Shown here: piece by piece, positions 1 through 7,387 of the stretch
Layout of the letters: each line of letters opens with the position of its first letter
How positions within the stretch are numbered: the stretch's first letter is position 1
Assembly: GCA_934518555.1 (NCBI GenBank)
Contig: CAKSXW010000047.1
Location: forward strand, 1-15,039
DNA from: an uncultured Faecalibacterium sp.
Lineage (GTDB): Bacteria; Bacillota; Clostridia; Oscillospirales; Ruminococcaceae
Direction of reading: 5' to 3'
DNA: 15,039 nt
Notes under the pieces: model-generated
What the model was told of the DNA's origin: nothing
Seen by the model: only the letters and a program-made list of their open reading frames with translations
The model's database searches: none
Program-made: the position numbers and the translations under genes

Positions 1-59
1 TGACGGAAAGCCAGACGGCCAATGCGGCCGAAACCATTGATAGCAACTCTAACAGCCAT
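1..59 (-). CDS. gap: Glyceraldehyde-3-phosphate dehydrogenase, N-terminus only
   Basis: Only the first 19 codons and part of the next lie in the window; the gene continues off the left edge. The visible peptide reads MAVRVAINGFGRIGRLAFR, the hallmark start of the GAPDH Rossmann fold, with the NGFGRIGR NAD-binding glycine loop. The family oxidises glyceraldehyde-3-phosphate to 1,3-bisphosphoglycerate with NAD in cytosolic glycolysis. The ATG (complement of 57-59) has a consensus AGGAGGT ribosome site at 69-75, nine bases upstream, and a good sigma-A promoter further up. It does not appear to be cotranscribed with the membrane-protein gene upstream, because it has its own promoter in the gap. 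Confidence 0.95.
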   Translation of the reverse strand, partial: MAVRVAINGFGRIGRLAFR

Positions 60-117
60 GTTAATAGTACCTCCTAAATGTTTTTACCCTTTAATTTGGA
101 TAAATCACGGTACCTTT

Positions 118-146
118 ATTGTAGACCAAAACGGCGCAACTTTCAA
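118..146 (-). promoter_or_regulatory. Sigma-A promoter of gap
   Basis: On the minus strand TTGAAA (141-146) is followed after exactly 17 bases by TACAAT (118-123), each one mismatch from consensus. It lies about 60 bases upstream of the gap start, giving a leader of about 50 nt. Strong constitutive expression of gap is expected. The rest of the gap between 60 and 256 is AT-rich and holds no gene I can support. Confidence 0.7.
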
Positions 147-256
147 GTCTCTGCCAAAAAATTAACGAGAGAATCTCATCTTTTTTTGCTTTTGTACGAT
201 TTTACCTGTCAACCGACAGATGTTTTAGGCAATTGCACCAAGGGAGTGCTAAGCCT

Positions 257-1045
257 TTAGTGGGCATTTCGGGTCCCACAGCTCAGGGCGCACACAGCCC
301 CCAGGCCGCCGATGCAGCACAGGGCGGCTCCGGCAAAGACCTCCGCCCACACCGCCGGGCCTACCCAGCCCAGTTCCACCGCCAGGAACAAGGTCCGGGG
401 CAGCTGCCAGCACAGGCACAGGCAGAATGCTGCCAAGCCCGAGGCTCGCAGCTGCCGGCCATTGTTGGCGTCCGGCACATACAGAGCCCGGGCCAGAGCC
501 GACAAAAACACCAGGGCCGCCAAGGCCTGCCACACCGCCGCCGTGGGGGTCACCCGGTGCCAGCTGGAGCTGTTTTCCATAAAGCGCATGAGCACGTTCC
601 AGTAGAACAGCAGGCTGCCGGCCACTGCCAGCACCAGATTCCCCAAGGGGCCCCGGCCGTCCTCTGGCCGCAGCCAGCTGCGGCCCAGCAGGGACAGCCA
701 GATCACGCACAGCATCTGCAGCACCGCACGGACCACCGAGGGGATCCCGGAGGCCCCGGCCATCAGTTGGGCAGCCCCTGCCGCCACATAGGCCACGGCT
801 GCGGCAAAGCACAGCAGGCCTGCCGCCGGGCTGCGGCGGCTCAGAGCCTTGGGGCTGGAATCCCCGGCCCGATATCCGGCCAGCACTGCTGCCAGCACCG
901 CCACCCCCAGGGCAAGGTACCGCCACCACACGGAGCCGATCATGCACAGTCCGGTAACGGCATCGGTGCCAAAGGCCAGGTCCAGGCCCCGGGCCAGGCC
1001 CAGAACCACAGACAGGAGAATCGAAAGCAAAATCAATGAGTTCAT
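257..1045 (-). CDS. Unrecognised multi-pass membrane protein, coupled to citrate synthase
   Basis: This is a 262-aa protein that I cannot assign to a family. It starts MNSLILLSILL and is dominated by about seven or eight hydrophobic stretches (near residues 3-20, 40-56, 70-90, 100-117, 125-145, 160-180, 190-215 and 225-250), so it should be an integral membrane protein. It has no signal-peptidase site, lipobox or catalytic motif that I can see. The ATG overlaps the last base of the citrate synthase stop (ATGA), and a GAGG at 1053-1056 inside the citrate synthase gene serves as ribosome site, so translation is probably coupled. By context it may be a carrier or membrane helper tied to citrate or central metabolism, but that is a guess. 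A reading frame on the opposite strand here is a shadow of GC-rich codon use. Confidence 0.8.
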   Translation of the reverse strand: MNSLILLSILLSVVLGLARGLDLAFGTDAVTGLCMIGSVWWRYLALGVAVLAAVLAGYRAGDSSPKALSRRSPAAGLLCFAAAVAYVAAGAAQLMAGASGIPSVVRAVLQMLCVIWLSLLGRSWLRPEDGRGPLGNLVLAVAGSLLFYWNVLMRFMENSSSWHRVTPTAAVWQALAALVFLSALARALYVPDANNGRQLRASGLAAFCLCLCWQLPRTLFLAVELGWVGPAVWAEVFAGAALCCIGGLGAVCALSCGTRNAH

Positions 1046-2415
1046 CAGCGTTCCTCGATCGGCTTGTATTTCTGACGCACACCCAGGTACTTGTAGGCCG
1101 GGCGAATGATCCGGTTGGCAAACACCACTTCTTCCACCCGGTGAGCGCACCAGCCCGGCACACGGGCAATGGCAAACAGGGGGGTGTACAGGTCCTCGGA
1201 GATGCCCAGCATGTTGTAGATCAATCCACTGAACAGGTCCACATTGGCGCAAACGGGCTTCGAGCTGCCCTTTTCCTCCGCAAAGATGCCAGGGGCCAGC
1301 CGCTCGATGCTGCACAGCATATTATACTCTTCCTCAAAGCCCTTCTCGTAGGCCAGGTGACGGGCACGCTGCTTCAGGATCACCTCACGGGGGTCGCTGA
1401 TGGTATACACGGCGTGGCCCATGCCGTAGATCAGGCCGGAGCCGTCCCCTGCCTGCTTCCGCAGGATGCGGCGCAGATACTCCCGCACCTCATCGTCATC
1501 CTCCGGGTTCTCCACGTGCTTCAGGATATCCTGGAGCTGGCGGTTCACCATCAGGTTGGCACCGCCGTGCTTGGGGCCCTTCAGGGCACCGATGCCTGCC
1601 GCAATGGCCGAGTAGGTGTCGGTGCCCGAGGAGGACAGCACACGGGTGGTAAAGGTGGAGCAGTTGCCGCCGCCGTGGTCTGCGTGGACCAGCAGGCACA
1701 TATCCAGGAGCTTGGCTTCCTCGTGGGTGAACTTCTGGTCCGGCCGGTAGGTGCTCAGGATATGCTCTGCGGTGCTCTGGCCGGGCTTCGGCAGGTGGAA
1801 GAACATACTCTGCTTGTCGTAGTAGCGGCGCTTCATCTGATAAGCGTTCACCATCATGGTGGGCATACTGGCGATCAGGTTGATGCTCTGGTTCAGGATA
1901 TTTTCCAGGCTCAGGTCCTCGGCGTGCTCGTCGTAGGAGTACAGGCCCAGCACACACCGCTGCAGCTTATTCATAATGTTGGGGGAGGGGGCATTCATGG
2001 TATCCATAAAGCCCTCCGGCAGGGCACGGTGCTCTGCCAGGATCTCGCAAAAATCATCCAGCTGTTCCTGGGTAGGCAGGCTGCCGAACAACAGCAGCCA
2101 GATCACTTCCTCAAACACGAAGCGGTCGTTGCGGTAGGCCTCCTCCACGATCTCGTTGATGTTGACGCCCCGGTAGATCAGCTTGCCGGGGGTGGGGATC
2201 ACATGGCCCTCCTGGTCCTTTTTGTAACCCACAACGTCGCAGACGTTGGTAAGGCCTGCCAGCACACCGGTGCCATCCGGGTTCCGCAGCCCTCGTTTGA
2301 CGCCCAGACGCTCACTGGTCTCCGGGTCGATGTAGTTGTTGGCAATGTACTCCTCGCACAGGGTCCGCATGGTGGTAGGGTCCAACGTTGCCACCTCTGC
2401 ATGGGCAAAGTTCAT
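1045..2415 (-). CDS. gltA: Citrate synthase
   Basis: A 456-aa cytosolic enzyme that condenses acetyl-CoA and oxaloacetate to citrate. The catalytic residues are in place: His247 in ADHGGGNCST, His283 in GPKHGGAN, and Asp393 in CANVDLFSG, followed by the ARVPGWCAH segment. The length is typical of the clostridial form, which carries an N-terminal extension before the core. I chose ATG 2415 (MNFAHAEV) over the in-frame ATG 18 bases upstream, because an AAAGGAG ribosome site at 2424-2430 sits eight bases before it, whereas the upstream ATG would contain that site in its coding region. It is first in a two-gene operon with the membrane protein. No aconitase or isocitrate dehydrogenase is next to it. 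A 2-methylcitrate synthase activity cannot be excluded from sequence alone, so the gltA symbol (citZ in Bacillus) is by family. Confidence 0.95.
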   Translation of the reverse strand: MNFAHAEVATLDPTTMRTLCEEYIANNYIDPETSERLGVKRGLRNPDGTGVLAGLTNVCDVVGYKKDQEGHVIPTPGKLIYRGVNINEIVEEAYRNDRFVFEEVIWLLLFGSLPTQEQLDDFCEILAEHRALPEGFMDTMNAPSPNIMNKLQRCVLGLYSYDEHAEDLSLENILNQSINLIASMPTMMVNAYQMKRRYYDKQSMFFHLPKPGQSTAEHILSTYRPDQKFTHEEAKLLDMCLLVHADHGGGNCSTFTTRVLSSSGTDTYSAIAAGIGALKGPKHGGANLMVNRQLQDILKHVENPEDDDEVREYLRRILRKQAGDGSGLIYGMGHAVYTISDPREVILKQRARHLAYEKGFEEEYNMLCSIERLAPGIFAEEKGSSKPVCANVDLFSGLIYNMLGISEDLYTPLFAIARVPGWCAHRVEEVVFANRIIRPAYKYLGVRQKYKPIEER

Positions 2416-2423
2416 GGGGGTCG

Positions 2424-2430
2424 CTCCTTT
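2424..2430 (-). promoter_or_regulatory. Ribosome site fixing the citrate synthase start
   Basis: AAAGGAG on the minus strand lies eight bases upstream of ATG 2415 and just inside the alternative ATG at 2433, which itself has only a weak AACAGG before it. This favours the shorter protein. Confidence 0.7.
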
Positions 2431-2484
2431 CATCCTGTTTTCTCTTTATACTTTCCTGCCATCCTCATTGATGGACACAATTCT

Positions 2485-2513
2485 ATATTATCGCTTTTAT
2501 CCAGTAAATTCAA
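2485..2513 (-). promoter_or_regulatory. Putative sigma-A promoter of the citrate synthase operon
   Basis: On the minus strand TTGAAT (2508-2513), a 17-base spacer, then TAATAT (2485-2490). Both boxes match consensus at four of six positions and sit in a locally AT-rich stretch about 70 bases upstream of the gene start. The remainder of the divergent gap to 2642 shows no clear promoter for the plus-strand gene beyond a lone TATACT at 2608-2613. Confidence 0.45.
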
Positions 2514-2642
2514 GCAAAATCTGTTCATTTTGCCCCACCGGGAACCAAAAAACCTTCTTGCATCTGCCCGGCGGCGTTTTTCCCGGGGTTTTGCGCCCTG
2601 CCGCCCTTATACTGAGACCGAGACTATAAGGAGGACCGGACC

Positions 2643-3656
2643 ATGAAAAGATCCTTTTTGCTGCTATGCGCCGTGCTGCTGGTGCTGGGCTGCGCCCTGC
2701 CCCTGGCTGCTTATCGGCTTACTCGCCGGGCACTGGATGCTCATGCCGTTGCCAGCCCTTCCCCGGCCTCCTCTGCTCCGGAACCGCCTGCTGCTTCCCC
2801 TGCCTCAAATTTTGCCCAGGACGCCAGCGTCTTTTTGCTGCAGGATGAAGGCACCGGTCAGCGGCTGGAGCTGCCTCTGATGGAATACCTTATCGGCACC
2901 GTAGCCGCTGAGATGCCCATCAGCTGGCCCGACGAGGCCCTGAAGGCCCAGGCAGTGGCCGCCCATAGCTACGCACTTTTTTGCCGGGACCAGGCCAGTG
3001 ACCCAGAGGCTCCCTGGCGCACTGTGGACCCGGCCCGGCGGCTGGGCTGCCTGACCGACCCGGTGCTGCGAGCCTACTGGGGCACCGCCTACGAGGCAAA
3101 TCTGGCCCGGCTCACCGGCCTGGTGGAACAGGTGGCCCACCAGGTGCTACTGTACCAGGGAGCACCTGCCTGCACCAGCTACTTTGCTCTCTCCAACGGC
3201 AGCACCGAGAGCAGTGCCGCTGTGTGGGGCACTGCCCTGCCCTATCTGGTGCCCGTGGACAGCTCCACCGACTGTGCTGTTGACCAATACACCTGCAGCA
3301 TCACCCTTTCCGCCCAGCAGGTGGCCCAGCAGCTGACGCCCCTGGGGCTTTCGGCAGACCTGGCAACCCCAGAGCAATGGTTCGGCACCGCCCAGCTCAC
3401 GGATGCCGGATATGTCGCCTCCCTGCCGGTGTGTGGGCAGACGGTGTCCGGCACGGCCCTGCGTCAGGCCCTGGGGCTGCGGAGCGCCTGCTTTACCATC
3501 CAGTATCAGAATGGGGCCTTTTGCTTTACCACCCGGGGCTACGGCCACGGGGTGGGGCTGAGCCAATGGGGTGCCAAGGCCCTAGCCCAGCAAGGCCAGA
3601 GCTACGCAGACATTCTGACCCACTACTACCCTGGCACCACCTTGGCCGGGCAATAA
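2643..3656 (+). CDS. SpoIID/LytB-domain protein (peptidoglycan lytic transglycosylase type)
   Basis: A 337-aa protein with an N-terminal membrane anchor or uncleaved signal (hydrophobic residues about 5-23), a Ser/Pro/Ala-rich linker (about 37-57), then a SpoIID domain. The domain carries the TVAAEMP motif, whose Glu90 corresponds to the essential catalytic Glu of SpoIID, the KAQAVAAHSYAL segment right after it, and the C-terminal signature GYGHGVGLSQWGA at 299-311. In Bacillus SpoIID degrades stripped glycan strands during engulfment; LytB homologues act as modifiers of wall hydrolases. The length is close to Bacillus SpoIID (about 340 aa). An AAGGAGG ribosome site at 2628-2634 lies eight bases before ATG. 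No other sporulation gene is nearby, so it may be a vegetative wall enzyme rather than true SpoIID. Confidence 0.88.
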   Translation: MKRSFLLLCAVLLVLGCALPLAAYRLTRRALDAHAVASPSPASSAPEPPAASPASNFAQDASVFLLQDEGTGQRLELPLMEYLIGTVAAEMPISWPDEALKAQAVAAHSYALFCRDQASDPEAPWRTVDPARRLGCLTDPVLRAYWGTAYEANLARLTGLVEQVAHQVLLYQGAPACTSYFALSNGSTESSAAVWGTALPYLVPVDSSTDCAVDQYTCSITLSAQQVAQQLTPLGLSADLATPEQWFGTAQLTDAGYVASLPVCGQTVSGTALRQALGLRSACFTIQYQNGAFCFTTRGYGHGVGLSQWGAKALAQQGQSYADILTHYYPGTTLAGQ

Positions 3657-3687
3657 AAAGGGCCTGCACCCCAGCGGATGCAGACCC
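3653..3687 (-). terminator. Terminator between the SpoIID-like and C39-like genes
   Basis: Arms 3660-3668 and 3679-3687 form a 9-bp stem with a 10-nt loop. Read on the minus strand the one imperfect pair is a G-U wobble and the stem is followed by TTTTTATT, so it mainly ends the peptidase transcript. Read on the plus strand that pair becomes a C-A mismatch and only a weak ATTTT follows. Its T tract overlaps the stop codon of the SpoIID-like gene. Confidence 0.75.
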
Positions 3688-3701
3688 TACATTTTAAATT
3701 A

Positions 3702-4721
3702 TCAGCCAAACAGCTTGGCCAGCCAGCCCAGTGCACCCCCGGCGGCTTCTGTCACCACCTGGGTCACAGTCTGTTCGGTGAGCTTGGTGCCCTCAGGGTC
3801 CTGCACCGACCAATAGGTGGTGGTACTGCTGGCAGCCTCAGAGACGGTAAAGTCGCTGGCAAAGCAAAGGGTCTCGTCGTTGGAATCGGTAACGATGACC
3901 ATGTAGGTGTAGGTGCCAGCCGGCAACACCCCAAAACGGATCTGGTCATCCAGGGTACTGAAGGCGAAGCTAGAGCCGCTGCAAGCAGCCTGTGCAGTCT
4001 GCAGAGTCTGGTCTGCCTGGTCCAGGATGGCCACCTGGACCATAGACAGGGAGGCCCCGGATGCGCTGTTGGCGGTGCCCGTAAGGGCCATGCCGCTGCC
4101 CAGACGGATGTTTACCGGGTACTGCATCCCCTCCAGCCGCAGGTCATCGGGCTGGGCACTGACGCTGTTGTGGTCGGCAGTAACGTACCAGTAGCAGGAG
4201 GCCCGGGCAATGGACACGCTGGAACTGGTGATGGGGATGCGGCCCGAGGAAATATTACCTGCCGGGTCTGAGCAATAGAACACGCCGTTGGTGTAATCCG
4301 TCAGCACCACCGCATGGGGCTGGGTGCGGTCATATAGTACGATGCCCTCCGGGTGCTCTGCCAGCAGCCGGATCAGCACCTGGGTCTTTTCTTCCAGGCC
4401 GGAGGGCAGGGTGGCGTAGCCTACCTGCATCTCCTGATATGTAAAATTGTGGGCCAGGCCGTTGGACCAGGCCGTGGAGCGCACACTGTTCTCGGTAACA
4501 TTGGTCCAGTCCGTCAGGCCGTCCAGGTATGCCCGGCGGCGTAGCATCATGGCTGCGGAGGCTAGGGTGCAGGTACCGCCCCGGCTCTGCTTAAAGTAAA
4601 AGCCGGCGTCCACATTCAGGTCCACAGCCAGGGCTGCCGGCAGGCAGGTGACCGCAAACACCAAGGTGAGCAAGATGCTGACCCACTTTTTGTGGGGACG
4701 AACAGGTTCTGTCAGATTCAC
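3702..4721 (-). CDS. Secreted C39-like cysteine peptidase with C-terminal extension
   Basis: A 339-aa exported protein. After a basic start it has a hydrophobic signal (residues 13-32, ending PAALA, a plausible signal-peptidase I site). Residues about 38-180 resemble the C39-like papain fold: Gln45 (oxyanion), Cys51 in GGTCTLASAAMML, His136 in QPHAVVLTDY, and Asp152 in CSDPAG. The C-terminal part (about 185-339) is Ser/Thr-rich and probably beta-sandwich, with a conserved-looking GTYTYMVIVTDS strand pair. There is no ABC exporter next to it, so it is unlikely to be a bacteriocin leader peptidase; a wall or surface-protein hydrolase is more likely. It starts at GTG with GGGAGGAG ten bases upstream, as no suitable ATG precedes the catalytic domain. 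It is monocistronic with its own promoter and terminator. Substrate unknown. Confidence 0.78.
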   Translation of the reverse strand: MNLTEPVRPHKKWVSILLTLVFAVTCLPAALAVDLNVDAGFYFKQSRGGTCTLASAAMMLRRRAYLDGLTDWTNVTENSVRSTAWSNGLAHNFTYQEMQVGYATLPSGLEEKTQVLIRLLAEHPEGIVLYDRTQPHAVVLTDYTNGVFYCSDPAGNISSGRIPITSSSVSIARASCYWYVTADHNSVSAQPDDLRLEGMQYPVNIRLGSGMALTGTANSASGASLSMVQVAILDQADQTLQTAQAACSGSSFAFSTLDDQIRFGVLPAGTYTYMVIVTDSNDETLCFASDFTVSEAASSTTTYWSVQDPEGTKLTEQTVTQVVTEAAGGALGWLAKLFG

Positions 4722-4766
4722 GGCTTGGTGGCTCCTCCCTTGTTTTTTATCGTTTTTCCGTTACAA

Positions 4767-4795
4767 AGTATAGCAGCCTGTAACTCTTTTGTAAA
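4767..4795 (-). promoter_or_regulatory. Sigma-A promoter of the C39-like peptidase
   Basis: On the minus strand TTTACA (4790-4795), a 17-base spacer, then TATACT (4767-4772), each one mismatch from consensus. It lies about 45 bases upstream of the GTG start. The remaining stretch from 4796 to 4942 contains no gene I can support. Confidence 0.7.
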
Positions 4796-4942
4796 CATTG
4801 CGAACTGTTTTTTCTCAAGATTTACACGTTTTGGGGATTTCTGTTGGCAGCATTGCACAAAAATTAAGGAGAAGTTCTACACATCCCACAGTTTTCTCCG
4901 CTTCACTTGACAAAATTTTTCATTATCTCTCCATCAAACCCG

Positions 4943-4976
4943 AAAAGCCGGGCAGTCCGCAGACTGCCCGGCTTTT
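4943..4976 (-). terminator. Strong terminator of the lnpA operon
   Basis: A perfect 15-bp stem (4943-4957 with 4962-4976) and a 4-nt loop, GC-rich in the middle and with AAAA/TTTT at its ends, so it can work in both directions. It begins 24 bases after the lnpA stop. Confidence 0.9.
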
Positions 4977-4999
4977 CTCTTTTGGGGTAGATGATCCGT

Positions 5000-7162
5000 T
5001 TAGCCGATCTCGTACCACTTGATCTCGTTGGCCTCCAGATGCAGGTCAAAGTGGTTGCCGTCGGTGGTGTAGACAGTGGTATCCTGGGGCTGGTAGGTAT
5101 TGTTCACCACGCAGTACTTGCCGTTCTTCACATAGGCATGGACTTCCACGTTGTAGTTGGAGCTGAACCAGGTGTGGAGCTCCTCCTCGCTGTGGGCACT
5201 CCACAGGATGGCACGGTACAGGGTACGGCTGTTGGCAAAGCTGTAGGGCACACCGCTGATGTACACTGCACGGCCCTGGCCGTAGTCGTGGGCAGCCATC
5301 TGCACTTCCTTGTTCCGCTGCACCAGCACCTCGGTACCTTCCAGGGCGTAGATGTTCTTTTTGCCCTCGCCAAAGTCCACAGGCTGGTCAGCATCCTGCA
5401 GGATAAAGTGGTCCGGGTGTTCTTCCCAGTTGTACTTGTCGTAGTTCAGGGTGAAGCCGTTTTCTTCCTCCACGCCCAGCACGCTGGCCAGCTGGAGGAT
5501 GTGGCCCTGGTAGGCATGGCCGGAGGGCTCGCCTACGCCGATGAAGCCGCCGCCGTTCCAGACGAACTTACGGATAGCAGAGGAGATCTCCGGGTCCTCC
5601 CACCAGATGCCACCGGTGTGGGCGGTGTCGGCATCGCCTACGTTGATGAGGACATCCAGGCTGTCCAGCAGAGCCGGGTCCTTCTTGATGTCCTCAAAGC
5701 TGATGAACTTCACGTCAAAGGGAGCACCGGACAGCATCTCGATGACCCCGGCGTAGCTGTAGTTCTGTTTGTAGTACAGGGCATGGTGGACCATGTGGCA
5801 GCCCCAGGCACGCATCTTACCCCAGCAGTTCAGCACTGCCACACGCTTGACGCAGTAAGGGGTGGTGCCCTTGATGTTCTCATACAATTCCCGGAACTCG
5901 TTGCAGACGCTTTCCACATAGTCCACAAACTCCGGGAAGTCCAGCGCCAGCTTCAGGTAGCCGCCGTAGCCAATGCGGTCAATGGGCTTGCGGAGGATGG
6001 CACGACGGGCGGTGACCCAGTTCTCCTTGGCCTCACGCACCGGGTCGCCCCCCTCATGGAAGGTATCCGGGAAGAAGTAAGGCAGGAACCGCCCTTCGGT
6101 GTACTTGACCCCCTCGATGTCCGAGATGAGCCGCAGGGTGGAGCCGTTGCCCACGCTGCCTACCACGGCGTCCAAGCCGATGGTCTTGAACTCCGGCATA
6201 AAGGGCTCGGTGCCGATCCAATGGTCTCCCAGGAACATCATGGCTTCGCAGCCGCACTCATGGGTGATGTCCACCATCTCCTTGGCCAGCTTGGCCACTT
6301 CCCGACGCTGGAAGGCCTGGAAGTCCCGGAACTCCTTGCTGGGCACCCGGTACTGGTTGTTGTAGTAGCCCTGGTCGATGATGTACTCCGGCCGGAACTT
6401 GTAGCCCACCTCCTGCTCAAACTGGTTCAGGATGTAGGGGCTGACGGAGGCCGAGTAGCCGTACCAGTCCACGAACTTCTCCCGTTTCAGCTCGTCGAAG
6501 ATCAGGGTGAACTGATGGAAGAAGGTGGTGTAGCGGATGACATTGACGTAGGGGTGGTCGGCAATGAACTTCCGCAGCCGCTCCATGGAGTACTTGTGGG
6601 TCTTGGGCTGCCGGACGTCAAAGGTGATCTGGTGTTCAAAGTTGGTCCAGCCATTGGTGGTGGCGTTGTACATGTGCACCGGGTCCCAGATCAGGTAGGC
6701 CAAAAAGCTGACGGTATACTCGTGGAAGGGCACAGCCTGTACGGTAACGCTGCCGTCGGCATAGCTCCACTGCTCCGGCGGCACCGGCTGCCCGGTGGTG
6801 CGGTCCATGACCTCCCACCAACGGGTGATGTCATCGTTGGTGTTCACCTGCATCAATTCCGGGCTGATGCCCTTCATGAGGGGGATGGTGACCCTGTCCC
6901 CGGGGGCGGTGTAGAAGCCGGTCATGATGTAGCACTGCTGCACTTCGTCCGGGTTCGCCTTAGCCCAGGCGTTGTCCTTCCGGGTGGTGTAGTAGGTAGA
7001 GTAGATCTTTGCATCGGCGTCCTTCAGCTCCCGGGGGAAGTCGGTGCCGTCACAGTCACGAATGGCATCTGCTCCCCACTTTTTCAGGATCTCCAGGGTC
7101 TGGGGCACCACGTCCAGGTCGGTGGGAATGGTGACCCGGCCGGTCTTTCTCATTTCGTCCAT
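5000..7162 (-). CDS. lnpA: GH112 galacto-N-biose/lacto-N-biose phosphorylase
   Basis: A 720-aa cytosolic enzyme of family GH112 (1,3-beta-galactosyl-N-acetylhexosamine phosphorylase). It splits Gal-beta-1,3-GlcNAc (from milk glycans) or Gal-beta-1,3-GalNAc (from mucin) with phosphate to galactose-1-phosphate and the free amino sugar. An N-terminal catalytic TIM barrel spans about 1-430, with the FLGDHWIGTEP motif; its Asp falls at residue 313, the number I recall for the catalytic acid of the Bifidobacterium longum enzyme. A Rossmann-like middle part (VAVLNCWGKMRAWG onward) and a beta-rich C-terminus follow. The length is near the family norm (about 720-750). I chose ATG 7162, since AAAGGAG lies seven bases before it; an in-frame ATG 42 bases upstream would overlap the preceding gene. 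It is last in the sugar-import operon. Sequence alone does not settle whether it prefers LNB or GNB. Confidence 0.95.
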   Translation of the reverse strand: MDEMRKTGRVTIPTDLDVVPQTLEILKKWGADAIRDCDGTDFPRELKDADAKIYSTYYTTRKDNAWAKANPDEVQQCYIMTGFYTAPGDRVTIPLMKGISPELMQVNTNDDITRWWEVMDRTTGQPVPPEQWSYADGSVTVQAVPFHEYTVSFLAYLIWDPVHMYNATTNGWTNFEHQITFDVRQPKTHKYSMERLRKFIADHPYVNVIRYTTFFHQFTLIFDELKREKFVDWYGYSASVSPYILNQFEQEVGYKFRPEYIIDQGYYNNQYRVPSKEFRDFQAFQRREVAKLAKEMVDITHECGCEAMMFLGDHWIGTEPFMPEFKTIGLDAVVGSVGNGSTLRLISDIEGVKYTEGRFLPYFFPDTFHEGGDPVREAKENWVTARRAILRKPIDRIGYGGYLKLALDFPEFVDYVESVCNEFRELYENIKGTTPYCVKRVAVLNCWGKMRAWGCHMVHHALYYKQNYSYAGVIEMLSGAPFDVKFISFEDIKKDPALLDSLDVLINVGDADTAHTGGIWWEDPEISSAIRKFVWNGGGFIGVGEPSGHAYQGHILQLASVLGVEEENGFTLNYDKYNWEEHPDHFILQDADQPVDFGEGKKNIYALEGTEVLVQRNKEVQMAAHDYGQGRAVYISGVPYSFANSRTLYRAILWSAHSEEELHTWFSSNYNVEVHAYVKNGKYCVVNNTYQPQDTTVYTTDGNHFDLHLEANEIKWYEIG

Positions 7163-7169
7163 AGGAATT

Positions 7170-7176
7170 CTCCTTT
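7170..7176 (-). promoter_or_regulatory. Ribosome site fixing the lnpA start
   Basis: AAAGGAG on the minus strand, seven bases upstream of ATG 7162 and just after the stop of the small membrane gene at 7185. It rules against the longer 734-aa reading that starts at 7204 inside that gene. Confidence 0.75.
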
Positions 7177-7184
7177 GCGTTTCG

Positions 7185-7376
7185 TTAATCCTGGTAGGCG
7201 GCATTGTAGATGGCCAGAACGGCCAGCAGCAGAGCCACCCCCACCAGCATGATGCCCAGGCCTGCCAGCTTGCCGGTCATTTTCCAGCCGGATACCACCA
7301 GCACCACTGCCAGCACAAACAGCACCAGCATCAGTACCATACGCAGGGTGGGATGATCTTTCCAAAATGCTTTCAT
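7185..7376 (-). CDS. Small two-helix membrane protein in the LNB/GNB operon
   Basis: A 63-aa protein that I do not recognise. A short polar, basic start (MKAFWKDHPTLR) precedes two hydrophobic helices, about residues 13-31 and 38-58, joined by a basic GWKMTGK turn, and it ends in NAAYQD. This predicts a hairpin membrane protein with both ends in the cytosol. It lies between the second permease (stop 11 bases upstream) and lnpA (start 22 bases downstream). An AAGGTGA ribosome site at 7384-7390 overlaps the end of the permease gene, so it is firmly part of the operon. It may be an accessory subunit of the transporter, but this is inference from position only. Confidence 0.75.
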   Translation of the reverse strand: MKAFWKDHPTLRMVLMLVLFVLAVVLVVSGWKMTGKLAGLGIMLVGVALLLAVLAIYNAAYQD

Positions 7377-7387
7377 CGTTGGTCACC

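Noticed and set aside
207..212. Perfect TTGACA on the minus strand upstream of gap
   Set aside because: No acceptable -10 box lies 16-18 bases downstream. The TTGAAA/TACAAT pair at 118-146 is a far better promoter.
233..1039. Plus-strand open frame of 268 codons opposite the membrane protein gene
   Set aside because: Gln/His/Pro/Gly-rich translation typical of a shadow frame; the opposite strand gives clear transmembrane helices and a coupled start.
1036..2646. Plus-strand open frame of about 536 codons opposite citrate synthase
   Set aside because: Antisense shadow of a catalytically complete enzyme; it also runs through the promoter region and into the start of the SpoIID-like gene.
4907..4926. 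TTGACA on the plus strand before the lnpA terminator, followed by CATTAT
   Set aside because: The spacer is only eight bases and there is no plus-strand gene downstream for it to serve.
7163..7204. Longer N-terminus for lnpA starting at 7204
   Set aside because: It would begin inside the small membrane protein gene, lacks a ribosome site, and would contain the AAAGGAG that serves the start at 7162. The shorter start also puts the catalytic Asp at residue 313.
4991..7252. Long plus-strand open frame (about 750 codons) opposite lnpA
   Set aside because: It is the antisense shadow of a clear GH112 enzyme, caused by GC-rich third positions. Its translation is rich in His/Val/Gly with no domain.
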